From Massilia sp. Root133 (GTDB taxonomy: Bacteria > Pseudomonadota > Gammaproteobacteria > Burkholderiales > Burkholderiaceae_D), in NCBI RefSeq assembly GCF_001426525.1, contig NZ_LMEW01000031.1, forward strand, positions 445,949 to 509,948: DNA of 64,000 bases. Direction: 5' to 3'. Of the stretch, positions 34,083 through 43,085 are shown in pieces. A program made the position numbers and the translations under genes. How positions within the stretch are numbered: the stretch's first letter is position 1; every line of letters begins with the position of its first letter. The notes under the pieces are model-generated. The model worked only from the letters and a program-made list of their open reading frames with translations. It was not told the DNA's origin and did not search any database.

Positions 34083-35513
34083 ATGCCACGTCCGACCCTG
34101 CCATCCCTGCTCGTGTTAGCGCTAACTACCATCGCCTCCGCCGCGTATGCCGCCAGCGGTCCCGTCGTGACCACGGACACCGGCAAGGTCCAGGGCGCCG
34201 TCGACAAGGGCGTGGCCAGCTGGAAGGGCATCCCGTTTGCCGCGCCGCCGGTCGGTGAGCTGCGCTGGCGCGCGCCGCAGCCGGCGGCTGCCTGGTCCGG
34301 CGTGCGCGCGGCGACGGCATACGGCCATGACTGCATGCAGCTGCCTTTCCCCAGCGACGCCGCGCCGCTCGGCACGCCGCCGGCCGAGGATTGCCTGTAC
34401 GTGAACGTGTGGCGTCCCGCGAAGGCGAAAGCGTCTGCGCAGCTGCCCGTGGTCGTGTGGATCTATGGCGGCGGCTTCGTCAACGGCGGGTCGTCGCCGC
34501 CGACCTATTCCGGCGCCGCGCTGGCGAAGCAGGGCGTCGTGCTGGTCAGTTTCAATTACCGGCTGGGGCGCTTCGGCTTTTTCGCGCATCCGCAGCTGAC
34601 GCAGCATGCAAAGGACGAACCGCTTGGGAATTACGGGTACATGGACCAGCTGGCCGCGCTGCAGTGGGTCAAGCGTAACGTGGCGGCGTTCGGCGGCGAT
34701 GCGTCCAACGTGACGATCATCGGCGAATCGGCCGGCGGCATGTCCGTCAACGCGTTGCTGACGTCACCGCAGGCGCAGGGCCTGTTCGCGAAGGCGGTCG
34801 TGCTGTCCGGCGGCGACGGCAAGTCGGCCGATCCGGGGCTGGCAAGCGTGGAGCAGATCGGCGTGAATTTCGCGACGGCCAAGGGCATCGCGGCGGACGA
34901 TCCGCAGGCACTCGATAAACTGCGCGCGCTGCCGGCCGAGCAGGTCGTCGACGGCATGAACCTGGCCAACCGCGCGCCGCAGAATCCGGCGACGTACGCG
35001 GGGCCGTTCGCGGACGGCAAGGTGGCCGTCGAGACGGGCGCCGCGTTCGCGTCCGGCCGCTTTGCCAAAGTCCCCGTGATGATCGGCGCGACGAGTGCCG
35101 ACATCGGCGGCAAGACGGGCTTCATGGTCGCGGGCGCGCGCAGCCTCGCCGGCCGCCTCGCCGCGCAGGGCGTGCCCGTGTACGCATACCGCTTCTCGTA
35201 CGTGGCCGACAGCATCGGCAGGACGGGCGCACAGCACGCGAGCGACATCCCGTATTTCTTCGACACGGTCGACGTCAAGTACGGCGATGCCGTCACGAAG
35301 AAGGACGTGGCGATGGGCCGCGCGATGAGCGCCTACTTCGTGAACTTCGCGAAGAAGGGCGATCCGAACGGCCGCAAGCTGCCCGCGTGGCCGCGCTATG
35401 CGGGCGACAGGGACATGATCATGGATTTCGCCGAGGACGGCAAGCCGGTCGCGCTGCGCGATCCGTGGGGATCGGAGATCGACGCCACGACCGTCGCGGC
35501 CGGCGGTCAATAA
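34083..35513 (+). CDS. Carboxylesterase/lipase family protein (type B)
   Basis: A 476-residue exported alpha/beta hydrolase. A signal peptide of about 24 residues precedes the type-B carboxylesterase domain with EDCLYVNVWRP, the oxyanion-hole segment VVWIYGGGFVNGG and the nucleophile Ser216 in TIIGESAGGMS. The catalytic His is probably in the AQHASDIPYFF block, usual for the family. It hydrolyses carboxylic esters of unknown identity. AAGGAG precedes the ATG. The gene converges on and overlaps the flavoreductase gene by seven bases. Confidence 0.92.
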   Translation: MPRPTLPSLLVLALTTIASAAYAASGPVVTTDTGKVQGAVDKGVASWKGIPFAAPPVGELRWRAPQPAAAWSGVRAATAYGHDCMQLPFPSDAAPLGTPPAEDCLYVNVWRPAKAKASAQLPVVVWIYGGGFVNGGSSPPTYSGAALAKQGVVLVSFNYRLGRFGFFAHPQLTQHAKDEPLGNYGYMDQLAALQWVKRNVAAFGGDASNVTIIGESAGGMSVNALLTSPQAQGLFAKAVVLSGGDGKSADPGLASVEQIGVNFATAKGIAADDPQALDKLRALPAEQVVDGMNLANRAPQNPATYAGPFADGKVAVETGAAFASGRFAKVPVMIGATSADIGGKTGFMVAGARSLAGRLAAQGVPVYAYRFSYVADSIGRTGAQHASDIPYFFDTVDVKYGDAVTKKDVAMGRAMSAYFVNFAKKGDPNGRKLPAWPRYAGDRDMIMDFAEDGKPVALRDPWGSEIDATTVAAGGQ

Positions 35514-36844
35514 ACGTCCCTGCGGTAGCGGCCCTCGGCCGCAAGCTGTTCCAATCGCGGCGCGCCGAGGATGGCTTGCAAGGCCTCGTGCACGCCGCCG
35601 GCCATGCCCTGCAGGCTGCCGCAGACATAGATCGCGGCGCCGCGCTCCACCCAATCGCGCAGCCGGTCGGCCCGGTCGCGCAGCACGTCCTGCACGTAGC
35701 GGCGCTCGGCCTGGTCGCGCGAGAATGCGAGGTCGAGGTGCGCCAGTCGGCCGCCGTCTCTCCATGCCTGCAGCTCGTCGCGCAGCAGGAAATCGTGGAT
35801 CTGGTTGCGCTCGCCGAACAGCAGCCAGTTATCCATCCGGCCCGCGGCAATGCGCGCCTTGAGCAGGCCGCGCAGGCCGGCCAGGCCGCTGCCGTTGCCG
35901 ATGGCGACCAGGGGCCGCTGCGCATTCGCGCCGAGGCGGAAGCGCTCGTGCGCGCGCAGGCGCAGGCGTACGAGGTCGGCCGCGGCGGCTTGAGCGCACA
36001 GCCACCCGGACGCAGCGCCGGCACTTCCATCTTCGCGCCGCTGCAGGCGCACGAGCAGTTCGAGCCGGCCTTCCATCGGCAGCGAGGCGATCGAGTATTC
36101 GCGCGGGTGCCCGGGATCCGCCGGCGGGCTGACCTGAGCGAGGTCGCCCGCTTCCCACTCCGGCAGCGCGCCGCCGACGGGTTCGAGCGCGACGCGGTAC
36201 AACGGCGCGCCCGCGCTGCCGGGATTTTCCAGCGTGCGCGCGACGATGCGCCAGTTGCCGTAGGCCGGCGCGTCCCAGTCCGGTGCGTCGTCCGTGCCCG
36301 CCAGGCGGCCCACGTGATGCTGCCATTCCGCCAGCGCCTTGGCATCGCCGCGGTCGACGTCGATGCGGTCGAACAGGCGCGTCGCGCCCTGCTGCGCGAG
36401 CCAGGCGTCCAGCGCGCGGCCGAAGCCGCAGTAATTCGCGTAGTTCCGGTCGCCCAGCGCGAGCACGGCGTAGTGCAGGTGGGACAGGTCGAGACCGGCC
36501 GCCATCAACCGGCCCGCGAACTGCGCCGCCGTGTCGGGCGCATCGCCTTCGCCGTACGTGCTGGCGATGAACAGCACGCGCGTGGCGGATGCGAGCCGGT
36601 CGCGGTCGAGCGCGGAGATGCACACGGCGCGCGCCGCCAGGCCGCCCGTCGCCAGCAGCTCCGCGCTGCGTTTCGCGAGCCCTTCCGCGCTGCCCGTCTG
36701 GCTGGCGTGGACGACGAGCCAGTCCGCGCCCTTGACGTCCAGGGCGGTACTGTTGCGGTGGGTGCGCCACATGGTGAACGACAGCCCGAGCCAGCCCAGG
36801 GACAGGGCCAGCGCACCCGCGAGGCGCAGCGGTTCCGTCGTCAT
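35507..36844 (-). CDS. Membrane-anchored diflavin reductase (sulfite reductase flavoprotein type)
   Basis: A 445-residue protein: one N-terminal membrane helix (LAGALALSLGWLGLSFTMW), a flavodoxin domain (about 40-180) with VVHASQTGSAEGLAKR and FIASTYGEGDAPDTAAQF, then an FAD/NADPH reductase module with REYSIAS, VAIGNGSGLAGLRGLL and IYVCGSLQGM. It resembles CysJ and cytochrome P450 reductases but is anchored, so it should oxidise cytosolic NADPH and pass electrons to the membrane. It is the last gene of the PepSY/DUF2271/DUF4198/ApbE operon (ATGA overlap with apbE), suggesting it feeds electrons to a periplasmic flavoprotein. Confidence 0.87.
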   Translation of the reverse strand: MTTEPLRLAGALALSLGWLGLSFTMWRTHRNSTALDVKGADWLVVHASQTGSAEGLAKRSAELLATGGLAARAVCISALDRDRLASATRVLFIASTYGEGDAPDTAAQFAGRLMAAGLDLSHLHYAVLALGDRNYANYCGFGRALDAWLAQQGATRLFDRIDVDRGDAKALAEWQHHVGRLAGTDDAPDWDAPAYGNWRIVARTLENPGSAGAPLYRVALEPVGGALPEWEAGDLAQVSPPADPGHPREYSIASLPMEGRLELLVRLQRREDGSAGAASGWLCAQAAAADLVRLRLRAHERFRLGANAQRPLVAIGNGSGLAGLRGLLKARIAAGRMDNWLLFGERNQIHDFLLRDELQAWRDGGRLAHLDLAFSRDQAERRYVQDVLRDRADRLRDWVERGAAIYVCGSLQGMAGGVHEALQAILGAPRLEQLAAEGRYRRDVY

Positions 36845-37848
36845 TGCAGCAGCGCCTTCCACGCCGGCGTCACGATCTCGTCCAGCGTGCCCGCGCGCCG
36901 CACGAGGACCCGTGCGGCCAGCGCGCGCGCCTCCGCGAACGCGGCGCCGTCGTCCGGACCGAGCACGGCGAGGACGGTCGACAGCGCGTCGGCTTCCATG
37001 CACGTGGGCGCCAGCACGGTTACGGAAGCGGCGTCGTTGGCGACGGGCCGGCCCGTGCGCGGGTCCAGCGTGTGCGACACGCGGCGCGCATCGTGTTCGA
37101 AATACTGGCGGTAGTCGCCGGACGTCGCGATGGACAAGCCGTGCAGCGCGACGACGGCCTGCGGCGTGGCGCTATCGGGCACGCCTTCGATCTCCACCCA
37201 CCACGGATGTCCGTCCGGCTTGACGCCCGCGCCGCGCAATTCGCCGCCCACCTCGACGAGGTAGTGGCGGAGTCCCCGCCGTTCCAGGCATTGCGCGAGG
37301 CGGTCGACGGCGTAGCCCTTCGCGATGGAGGACAGGTCGAGCCGCAGGCCGCCCGGCTGCAGCAGCCGGCGCCCGTCGCGGTCGAACGACAGGCGCGCGG
37401 CGGCGCGTTGCTCCATGACGCGCTCGATGGCGGCGTCGGTCGGTGCGTAGAACCCCGTGTGGTCGTAGCGCCGCGCGGCGCCGAAGCCCCACAGGTCCAC
37501 GAGGGCGCCCGCGGCCGGATCGTACGTGCCGCCGCTGGCCATGTGCGCCCACAGCGCGTAGTCGACCACCTCGAAGAATTGCGCGGGCAGGTCGACCCAC
37601 GTGCCGGCCGGCGCGCGGTTGTAGCGCGACAGCAGCGAGTCGGGTTCCCAGTGGCTCATCTGGGCGACGATCGCATCCAGTTCGGCCTGCAGCGCCGGGC
37701 GCGGATCGTCGATGCGGCCGGCGGCGACGCTGACCGCCCACGTCGTCCCCATGCTCGCGCCTTCGAACGTGTGGATCCGGCTGCCCGGCGGCGGCACGGC
37801 CGGGTCGAGGTCGAGGGGAATGAGGACGGCGCGTTCGGTCAAGGTCAC
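36841..37848 (-). CDS. apbE: FAD:protein FMN transferase (ApbE family)
   Basis: A 335-residue ApbE enzyme that covalently attaches FMN from FAD to Thr/Ser of target proteins. Motifs: FEGASMGTTWAVSV, SRYNRAPAGTWVDL, LDLSSIAKGYAVDRL and SHTLDPRTGRPV, including the metal-binding acidic and Thr residues of the late helix (MEADALSTVLAVLG). Start is GTG at 37848, overlapping the DUF4198 stop. No signal peptide or lipobox is visible, unlike typical periplasmic ApbE. The neighbouring DUF2271 protein carries a matching flavinylation motif. Confidence 0.92.
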   Translation of the reverse strand: MTLTERAVLIPLDLDPAVPPPGSRIHTFEGASMGTTWAVSVAAGRIDDPRPALQAELDAIVAQMSHWEPDSLLSRYNRAPAGTWVDLPAQFFEVVDYALWAHMASGGTYDPAAGALVDLWGFGAARRYDHTGFYAPTDAAIERVMEQRAAARLSFDRDGRRLLQPGGLRLDLSSIAKGYAVDRLAQCLERRGLRHYLVEVGGELRGAGVKPDGHPWWVEIEGVPDSATPQAVVALHGLSIATSGDYRQYFEHDARRVSHTLDPRTGRPVANDAASVTVLAPTCMEADALSTVLAVLGPDDGAAFAEARALAARVLVRRAGTLDEIVTPAWKALLQ

Positions 37849-38657
37849 TCCGGCAGGATCTCGAACGTGGCCGAGTAGCTGTAGCGCTTCGCCGGGCCGT
37901 CCATGCCGCGCGGCGCGTTGGCCGGATACGCGGCGCTCAGCCAGTACATGTTCGGCGCGGGCAGGGTGAAGCTGGCGTCGCCGTTCGCGTCCGTGGTGAG
38001 GCGCACTTCGTTCAGCGTGCCGCGGTATTTCACGCCGCCCGGGATCAGGCTGAACGGGAAATTCGCGAGCGGCTTGCCGTCCAGCTGGAAGCGGAACTTC
38101 GCTTTCTCGCCGGCGCGCAGTTCGGTCGGATTCGTCAGCGCGACCAGTTCCAGGCCCGAGCCGGTGGGCTTCAGCGCGCCCGCCGTCGGCTTGTTCAGGG
38201 TGACGAACGTGTCCTGGCGCTGCACCATCGTCATGCTCCGCACTTCCGTGGCGCCGGCCGGGACTTCGTCCTTCACGGTCTGCTCGGTGGCGCGGAAGCG
38301 CTTCGTCTCGCCGTTCAGTTTATAGGCGCCCATCACGTTCACGGCGGCCAGGGTGACACGGTAGGTGCCGTCCTTCGGCAGGCGGATGTCGACGGTGGAG
38401 CGGTGCTTGCCCAGCGTCGCGGCCGGCGCCGGGGCCGTGTTGCCGTCCGGGTCGGTGACCGTGAGCCCGTCCAGCTTCTGCGGCATGAAGTCCGTCTCGA
38501 ACAGGCCTTCCGAGATGGCGGCGTCGATGGTCGCCCACGCTTCGCCGCGGTCGGATTCGATGAGGCTCGTGTTCGGGATCATCCACGGACGGTGCGCCTG
38601 CGCGACGCAGGCGATGCCGGCCAGGGCGAGTGCGATGGCGATCTGCTTGATGTGCAT
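37845..38657 (-). CDS. DUF4198 domain periplasmic protein
   Basis: A 270-residue exported protein with signal peptide MHIKQIAIALALAGIACVAQ and a mature start at AHRPWMIPNTSLI; an N-terminal AH-R motif after cleavage is typical of DUF4198 (NikK-like) proteins and may bind metal. The body is two immunoglobulin/carboxypeptidase-regulatory-like beta-domains, with DGTYRVTLAAVNVMGAYKLN and ELVALTNPTELRAGEKAKFR. Ends by overlapping the apbE start. Operon position suggests a part in the periplasmic flavin electron chain or metal capture. Confidence 0.84.
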   Translation of the reverse strand: MHIKQIAIALALAGIACVAQAHRPWMIPNTSLIESDRGEAWATIDAAISEGLFETDFMPQKLDGLTVTDPDGNTAPAPAATLGKHRSTVDIRLPKDGTYRVTLAAVNVMGAYKLNGETKRFRATEQTVKDEVPAGATEVRSMTMVQRQDTFVTLNKPTAGALKPTGSGLELVALTNPTELRAGEKAKFRFQLDGKPLANFPFSLIPGGVKYRGTLNEVRLTTDANGDASFTLPAPNMYWLSAAYPANAPRGMDGPAKRYSYSATFEILPE

Positions 38658-38667
38658 GCTGGTCTCC

Positions 38668-39180
38668 TTACTTGATGCTGAGCGACACGGCGCCCAGTTC
38701 TTCCTTGCCGGCGAAGGCGGCGGCCACGTTCGATTTCGGCTCCCAGTGGAACGGCACGCGCACGAGTTCGCGGCCGCCCGCTTCGCGCGCGGCTTCGATC
38801 ACGAGCTTGTAGTCGCCCGCCGGCAGCTTGTCCAGGCCGGCGCGGGCGGCCGGGAAGGTCAAGGTCTGCACGCCCGCCGTGCGCGTCGCGCCGCTCACGC
38901 CGTCCATCGGCAGGGTGACGTCGCGGCCCGCTTTTCTCCACCACGTGCGCAGGTCCTTGACCCACTTGGTGCCCGCGTTGTCGCGCTTCTTGACGTCGTA
39001 CAGCACGGCCAGCGTATTGGCGACGCTCTGGTCCGCGCGCTCGATCCAGATCGCGACGTAGGGCTTGTGATACTCCGCCACGTTCAGCTGCGGCAGTTCG
39101 AACTTGACGGTGAGGTCGGCGGCCATCGCCCAGCTCGAGGCGAGCGGCAGGGTCAGGGCGAGCGAATGGGACAGTTTCAT
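38668..39180 (-). CDS. DUF2271 periplasmic protein, probable ApbE flavinylation target
   Basis: A 170-residue exported protein: signal peptide MKLSHSLALTLPLASSWAMA, then a DUF2271 beta-sandwich with KPYVAIWIERADQSVANTLA and WVKDLRTWWRK. Residues LPMDGVSGATRTAG match the pattern D-x-x-S/T-G-A-T/S in which ApbE attaches FMN (as in NqrC and RnfG). With apbE two genes away, this strongly suggests a covalently FMN-bearing electron carrier in the periplasm. It lies between the PepSY membrane protein and DUF4198 genes. Confidence 0.86.
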   Translation of the reverse strand: MKLSHSLALTLPLASSWAMAADLTVKFELPQLNVAEYHKPYVAIWIERADQSVANTLAVLYDVKKRDNAGTKWVKDLRTWWRKAGRDVTLPMDGVSGATRTAGVQTLTFPAARAGLDKLPAGDYKLVIEAAREAGGRELVRVPFHWEPKSNVAAAFAGKEELGAVSLSIK

Positions 39181-39200
39181 GTCGGCTTTCGATGGATGGA

Positions 39201-39860
39201 TTAATGAACGAACAGCAGGGCCAGCACGATCGGCAGCACGATGCCGAGGCCGATCACGGGCCATGTCGACGGCCGGTTGGCCGCGTGGTATTTCAGGATC
39301 AGGAAACCGGTGACGCAGAACACGACGCAGGCGATGGCGAAGATGTCGATGAACCAGCCCCACACGGGACCGGCGTTGCGGCCCTTGTGCATGTCGTTCA
39401 GCCACGAGATCCAGCCGCGGTCCGTCGTTTCGTATTCGGCATTGCCGTCCACGCCGATGCGCAGCCAGGCGTCGCCGCCGGGGCGGGGCAGGGCCACGTA
39501 GGCATCTTCCTCGCTCCATTCGGCGCGCACGCCGCGCACCTGCACGGGGAACGTCTGCTCGGCCCAGTCGGCCAGCGGGGCGGGCAGGGGGACGTTGGCG
39601 TCGGCATGGCCGGCGGCGAATTCCTCGATCCGGGTGCGCAGCGCCGGGGGCAGGACGGCCTTCTGGCGCGTGACGGCCGGCTTCGCTTCGATCTGGGACG
39701 CGTGGTTCAAGGTAAAACCCGTGATGGCGAATAACAGCATGGCCATCAGGCACAGGGCGGAACTGATCCAGTGCCATTGATGCAACTGGCGGAGGAATGT
39801 GGCACGGCGCGCGGCGGGCGGCGCGGTGGAGGTGGGGGATGTGGAGCCGGTCGGGAGCAT
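39201..39860 (-). CDS. PepSY-associated transmembrane protein
   Basis: A 219-residue inner-membrane protein with three helices: about 37-57 (ISSALCLMAMLLFAITGFTL), about 165-187 and about 196-217, and a periplasmic PepSY-like segment between the first two. Histidines near membrane ends (LHQWHW, LNHAS, NDMHKGR) could be heme ligands, as proposed for related ferric reductase-type PepSY proteins. ATG at 39860 is the start; TTG two codons earlier is possible. First gene of the operon, directly below a near-perfect Fur box. Confidence 0.85.
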   Translation of the reverse strand: MLPTGSTSPTSTAPPAARRATFLRQLHQWHWISSALCLMAMLLFAITGFTLNHASQIEAKPAVTRQKAVLPPALRTRIEEFAAGHADANVPLPAPLADWAEQTFPVQVRGVRAEWSEEDAYVALPRPGGDAWLRIGVDGNAEYETTDRGWISWLNDMHKGRNAGPVWGWFIDIFAIACVVFCVTGFLILKYHAANRPSTWPVIGLGIVLPIVLALLFVH

Positions 39861-39864
39861 ACGC

Positions 39865-39885
39865 AAATGATAACGATTATCATTT
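39865..39885 (-). promoter_or_regulatory. Fur box
   Basis: A perfect inverted repeat, arms AAATGATAA and TTATCATTT around the centre CGA, matching the core of the Fur consensus (GATAATGATAATCATTATC). It starts five bases upstream of the PepSY-TM ATG, so bound Fur would block the operon's start region. It implies expression under iron limitation. Confidence 0.9.
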
Positions 39886-40159
39886 AGGCGGTCAACCGCT
39901 GGTTCATGATTGAGTTGACAATGTGGAAAAAAGTAATATCGGAATGAATAAAATGTCGGTGCGGGGTCAGCGGCGGCCGAATCCTTGCGTTACAATGTCG
40001 TGCGCCAATGGGCAGGTCGGCTGCATTGATTTGCCTTTAGAGTCCTTCCCCCACAACTTGATATGAAGTAAGTGCGATCCGCTAACCGGTCAGGCCGTGT
40101 CGCGGAAGGTTAGATTAACCCGCCCTAAAATCGCGAAACGCGAAGAAAGGTGAGCAAGA
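39886..40159. other. Intergenic region upstream of sucA
   Basis: About 270 bp with no ORF of merit. It must hold the sucA promoter and the minus-strand promoter of the Fur-controlled operon. The left part is AT-rich (GTTGACAATGTGGAAAAAAG at 39913-39932 gives a good TTGACA on the plus strand). An AAAGG ribosome-binding site at 40146-40150 precedes the sucA ATG. No other structure was recognised. Confidence 0.5.
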
Positions 40160-43015
40160 ATGATGCAACAATATAACGCCAACTCGTACCTGTTCGGCGG
40201 TAATGCGCCGTACGTGGAAGAGTTGTACGAAGCGTACCTGAACAATCCGGGCTCCGTCCCCGACAACTGGCGCGCCTATTTCGACGCGATGCAGCACATG
40301 CCCGCCGTCGACGGTACCGCCAAGCCGGACGTGGATCACTCGTCCGTGATCGCTTCGTTCGCCGAACGCGCCAAGCAGGGCCCGATCCGCACCGTGACCG
40401 CATCGCCGGACGCTGAACTCGGCCGCAAGCGCGTCGCCGTGACCCAGTTGATCGCCGCTTACCGCTACCTCGGCTCGCGCTGGGCCAACCTGGACCCGCT
40501 GCAGCGCCAGGAACGTCCGCCGATCCCGGAACTGGATCCGGCCTTCTACGGCTTCACCGAAGCCGACCTGGACACCAAGTTCAACATCAGCAACACCTAT
40601 TTCGGCCAGGAAGACGCCTCGCTGCGCGACCTGCTGAACATGTTGCGCGACACCTACTGCCGTTCCATCGGCGCAGAATTCATGTACGTCAGCGATCCGA
40701 CCGAGAAGCGCTGGCTGCAGGAGAAGCTCGAGTCGATCCGTTCGACCCCGACCTTCACCGCTGAAAAGAAAAAACACATCCTCGAGCGCCTGACCGCGGC
40801 CGAAGGCCTGGAGCGCTACCTCCACACCAAGTACGTCGGCGCCAAGCGCTTCTCGCTGGAAGGCGGCGAATCGTTCATCGCCTCGATGGACGAAGTGATC
40901 CGCCGCGCCGGCGAGCACGGCGTGCAGGAAATCGTCATCGGCATGGCCCACCGCGGCCGCCTGAACGTGCTGGTCAACACGCTGGGCAAGGCCCCGTCCG
41001 ACCTGTTCGAGGAATTCGAAGGCAAGCACGCCGACGACCTGCCGGCCGGCGACGTCAAATACCACCAGGGCTTCTCGAGCGACATCTCGACCCCGGGCGG
41101 CCCGGTCCACCTGTCGCTGGCGTTCAACCCGTCGCACCTGGAAATCGTCAACCCGGTCGTGGAAGGTTCCGTCAAGGCGCGCATGGAGCGCCGCGGCGAC
41201 CGCCTCGGCAAGGAAGTCCTGCCGATCCTCGTGCACGGCGACGCCGCGTTCGCAGGCCAGGGCGTCGTGATGGAAACGCTGAACCTGGCGCAGACCCGCG
41301 GCTACGGCACGGGCGGCACGGTCCACATCGTCATCAACAACCAGATCGGCTTCACCACGTCCGACCCGCGCGACGCGCGCTCGACGCTGTACTGCACCGA
41401 CGTCGTCAAGATGATCGAGGCGCCGGTGCTGCACGTGAACGCGGACGATCCGGAAGCCGTCGTGCTGGCCTCGCAGCTGGCGATGGACTACCGCACCGAG
41501 TTCCATAAAGACATCGTCGTCGACGTGATCTGCTACCGCAAGCTGGGCCACAACGAGCAGGACACCCCGGCCCTGACCCAGCCGCTGATGTACAAGAAGA
41601 TCGCCAAGCACCCGGGCACCCGCAAGCTGTACGCGGACAAGCTGGCCGCGCAGGGCACCATCGCCGCCGACGGCGGCGACCAGCTCGTGGCCGCGTACCG
41701 CGCCGCGATGGACGCCGGCAAGCACACCGTCGACCCGGTCCTGACCGACTTCAAGAACAAGTACGCCGTCGACTGGGCGCCGTTCCTGAACAAGAAGTGG
41801 ACGGACGCCGCCGACACCGCCGTGCCGCTGACCGAGCTGAAACGCCTGGCCCAGCGCATCACGACCGTGCCGGAGAACTTCAAGCTGCACTCGCTCGTCG
41901 AGAAAGTGCTGGCCGACCGCGCCAAGATGGGCCAGGGCGAGCAGAACCTCGACTGGGGCATGGGCGAACACCTGGCCTACGCGTCGCTGCTGGCCTCGGG
42001 CTACGCCGTCCGCCTGTCGGGCCAGGACGCCGGCCGCGGCACGTTCGTGCACCGTCACGCCGTGCTGCACGACCAGAACCGCGAGCGCTGGGACCAGGGT
42101 ATCTACCTGCCGCTGGCGAACGTGTCGGACAACCAGGCCAACTTCACCGTCATCGACTCCGTGCTGTCGGAAGAAGCGGTGCTGGGCTTCGAATACGGCT
42201 ATTCGACCGCCGAGCCGAACACGCTGACGATCTGGGAAGGCCAGTTCGGCGACTTCGTGAACGGTGCGCAGGTCGTGATCGACCAGTTCATCGCGTCGGG
42301 CGAAGTGAAGTGGGGCCGCGCGTCGGGTCTCGTCATGATGCTGCCGCACGGCTACGAAGGCCAGGGTCCGGAGCACTCGTCGGCCCGTATCGAGCGCTTC
42401 CTGCAGCTGTCCGCCGACCACAACATGCAAGTCGTTCAGCCGACCACGGCCGCGCAGATCTTCCACCTGCTGCGCCGCCAGATGGTGCGCCAGTTCCGCA
42501 AGCCGCTCGTCATCTTCACGCCGAAGTCGCTGCTGCGTAACAAGGACGCCGGCTCGCCGCTGACCGACCTGGCCAAGGGCGGCTTCCAGACCGTCATCGG
42601 CGAACTGGACGACAAGATCGACGCCAACAAGGTCAAGCGCGTGATCGTCTGCTCGGGCAAGGTGTACTACGACCTGGTCAACGCACGCAAGACCCGCGGC
42701 ACGACGGACACGGCCATCCTCCGCATCGAGCAGCTGTACCCGTTCCCGCACAAGGCGTTCCAGGCCGAACTGAAGAAGTTCCCGAACGCCACCGAAGTGG
42801 TGTGGACGCAGGACGAGCCGCAGAACCAGGGCCCCTGGTTCCAGATCCAGCACAACGTGTTCGAAAGCATGGAAGCAGGCCAGCGCCTGGCATACGCCGG
42901 CCGTCCGGCTTCCGCGTCGCCTGCCGTCGGCTACACCGACAAGCACGTGGCGCAGCAGAAGGAACTGCTGGACACCGCGTTCTCGAAGCTGAAGGGTTTT
43001 GTCCTGACCAAATAA
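40160..43015 (+). CDS. sucA: 2-oxoglutarate dehydrogenase E1 component
   Basis: A 951-residue thiamine-diphosphate enzyme, the expected length for homodimeric OGDH E1. Opening NSYLFGGNAPYVEELYEAYL is the E2-binding helix. Family motifs: EIVIGMAHRGRLNVLVNTLGK, HLSLAFNPSHLEIVNPVVEG (in parts) and the ThDP segment GDAAFAGQGVVMETLNLAQ, and the later GYEGQGPEHSSARIERFLQL. It decarboxylates 2-oxoglutarate and transfers the succinyl group to the lipoyl arm of OdhB. A terminator-like hairpin separates it from odhB. Confidence 0.97.
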   Translation: MMQQYNANSYLFGGNAPYVEELYEAYLNNPGSVPDNWRAYFDAMQHMPAVDGTAKPDVDHSSVIASFAERAKQGPIRTVTASPDAELGRKRVAVTQLIAAYRYLGSRWANLDPLQRQERPPIPELDPAFYGFTEADLDTKFNISNTYFGQEDASLRDLLNMLRDTYCRSIGAEFMYVSDPTEKRWLQEKLESIRSTPTFTAEKKKHILERLTAAEGLERYLHTKYVGAKRFSLEGGESFIASMDEVIRRAGEHGVQEIVIGMAHRGRLNVLVNTLGKAPSDLFEEFEGKHADDLPAGDVKYHQGFSSDISTPGGPVHLSLAFNPSHLEIVNPVVEGSVKARMERRGDRLGKEVLPILVHGDAAFAGQGVVMETLNLAQTRGYGTGGTVHIVINNQIGFTTSDPRDARSTLYCTDVVKMIEAPVLHVNADDPEAVVLASQLAMDYRTEFHKDIVVDVICYRKLGHNEQDTPALTQPLMYKKIAKHPGTRKLYADKLAAQGTIAADGGDQLVAAYRAAMDAGKHTVDPVLTDFKNKYAVDWAPFLNKKWTDAADTAVPLTELKRLAQRITTVPENFKLHSLVEKVLADRAKMGQGEQNLDWGMGEHLAYASLLASGYAVRLSGQDAGRGTFVHRHAVLHDQNRERWDQGIYLPLANVSDNQANFTVIDSVLSEEAVLGFEYGYSTAEPNTLTIWEGQFGDFVNGAQVVIDQFIASGEVKWGRASGLVMMLPHGYEGQGPEHSSARIERFLQLSADHNMQVVQPTTAAQIFHLLRRQMVRQFRKPLVIFTPKSLLRNKDAGSPLTDLAKGGFQTVIGELDDKIDANKVKRVIVCSGKVYYDLVNARKTRGTTDTAILRIEQLYPFPHKAFQAELKKFPNATEVVWTQDEPQNQGPWFQIQHNVFESMEAGQRLAYAGRPASASPAVGYTDKHVAQQKELLDTAFSKLKGFVLTK

Positions 43016-43029
43016 GCAGCGCTCATTGA

Positions 43030-43056
43030 CCCCGCGCCCGTGGTGCGGGGTTTTTT
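43030..43056 (+). terminator. Terminator/attenuator hairpin between sucA and odhB
   Basis: Stem CCCCGC / GCGGGG (with further pairing inside the loop) followed by six T residues, 14 bp after the sucA stop. Since odhB starts 30 bp later and belongs to the same complex, it probably reduces rather than abolishes read-through. Confidence 0.75.
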
Positions 43057-43085
43057 GCACAGAATACAAAAACGGAGTTTTCTAA

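Noticed and set aside
34019-34375. Small ORFs around the carboxylesterase start on either strand
   Set aside because: They lie inside the signal peptide and N-terminal coding region of a conserved esterase and show no domain or ribosome-binding site.
40115-43069. Long minus-strand ORF (984 codons) covering sucA
   Set aside because: It is an antisense shadow of the conserved OGDH E1 gene; residue composition is His/Arg/Val-biased with no recognisable domain.
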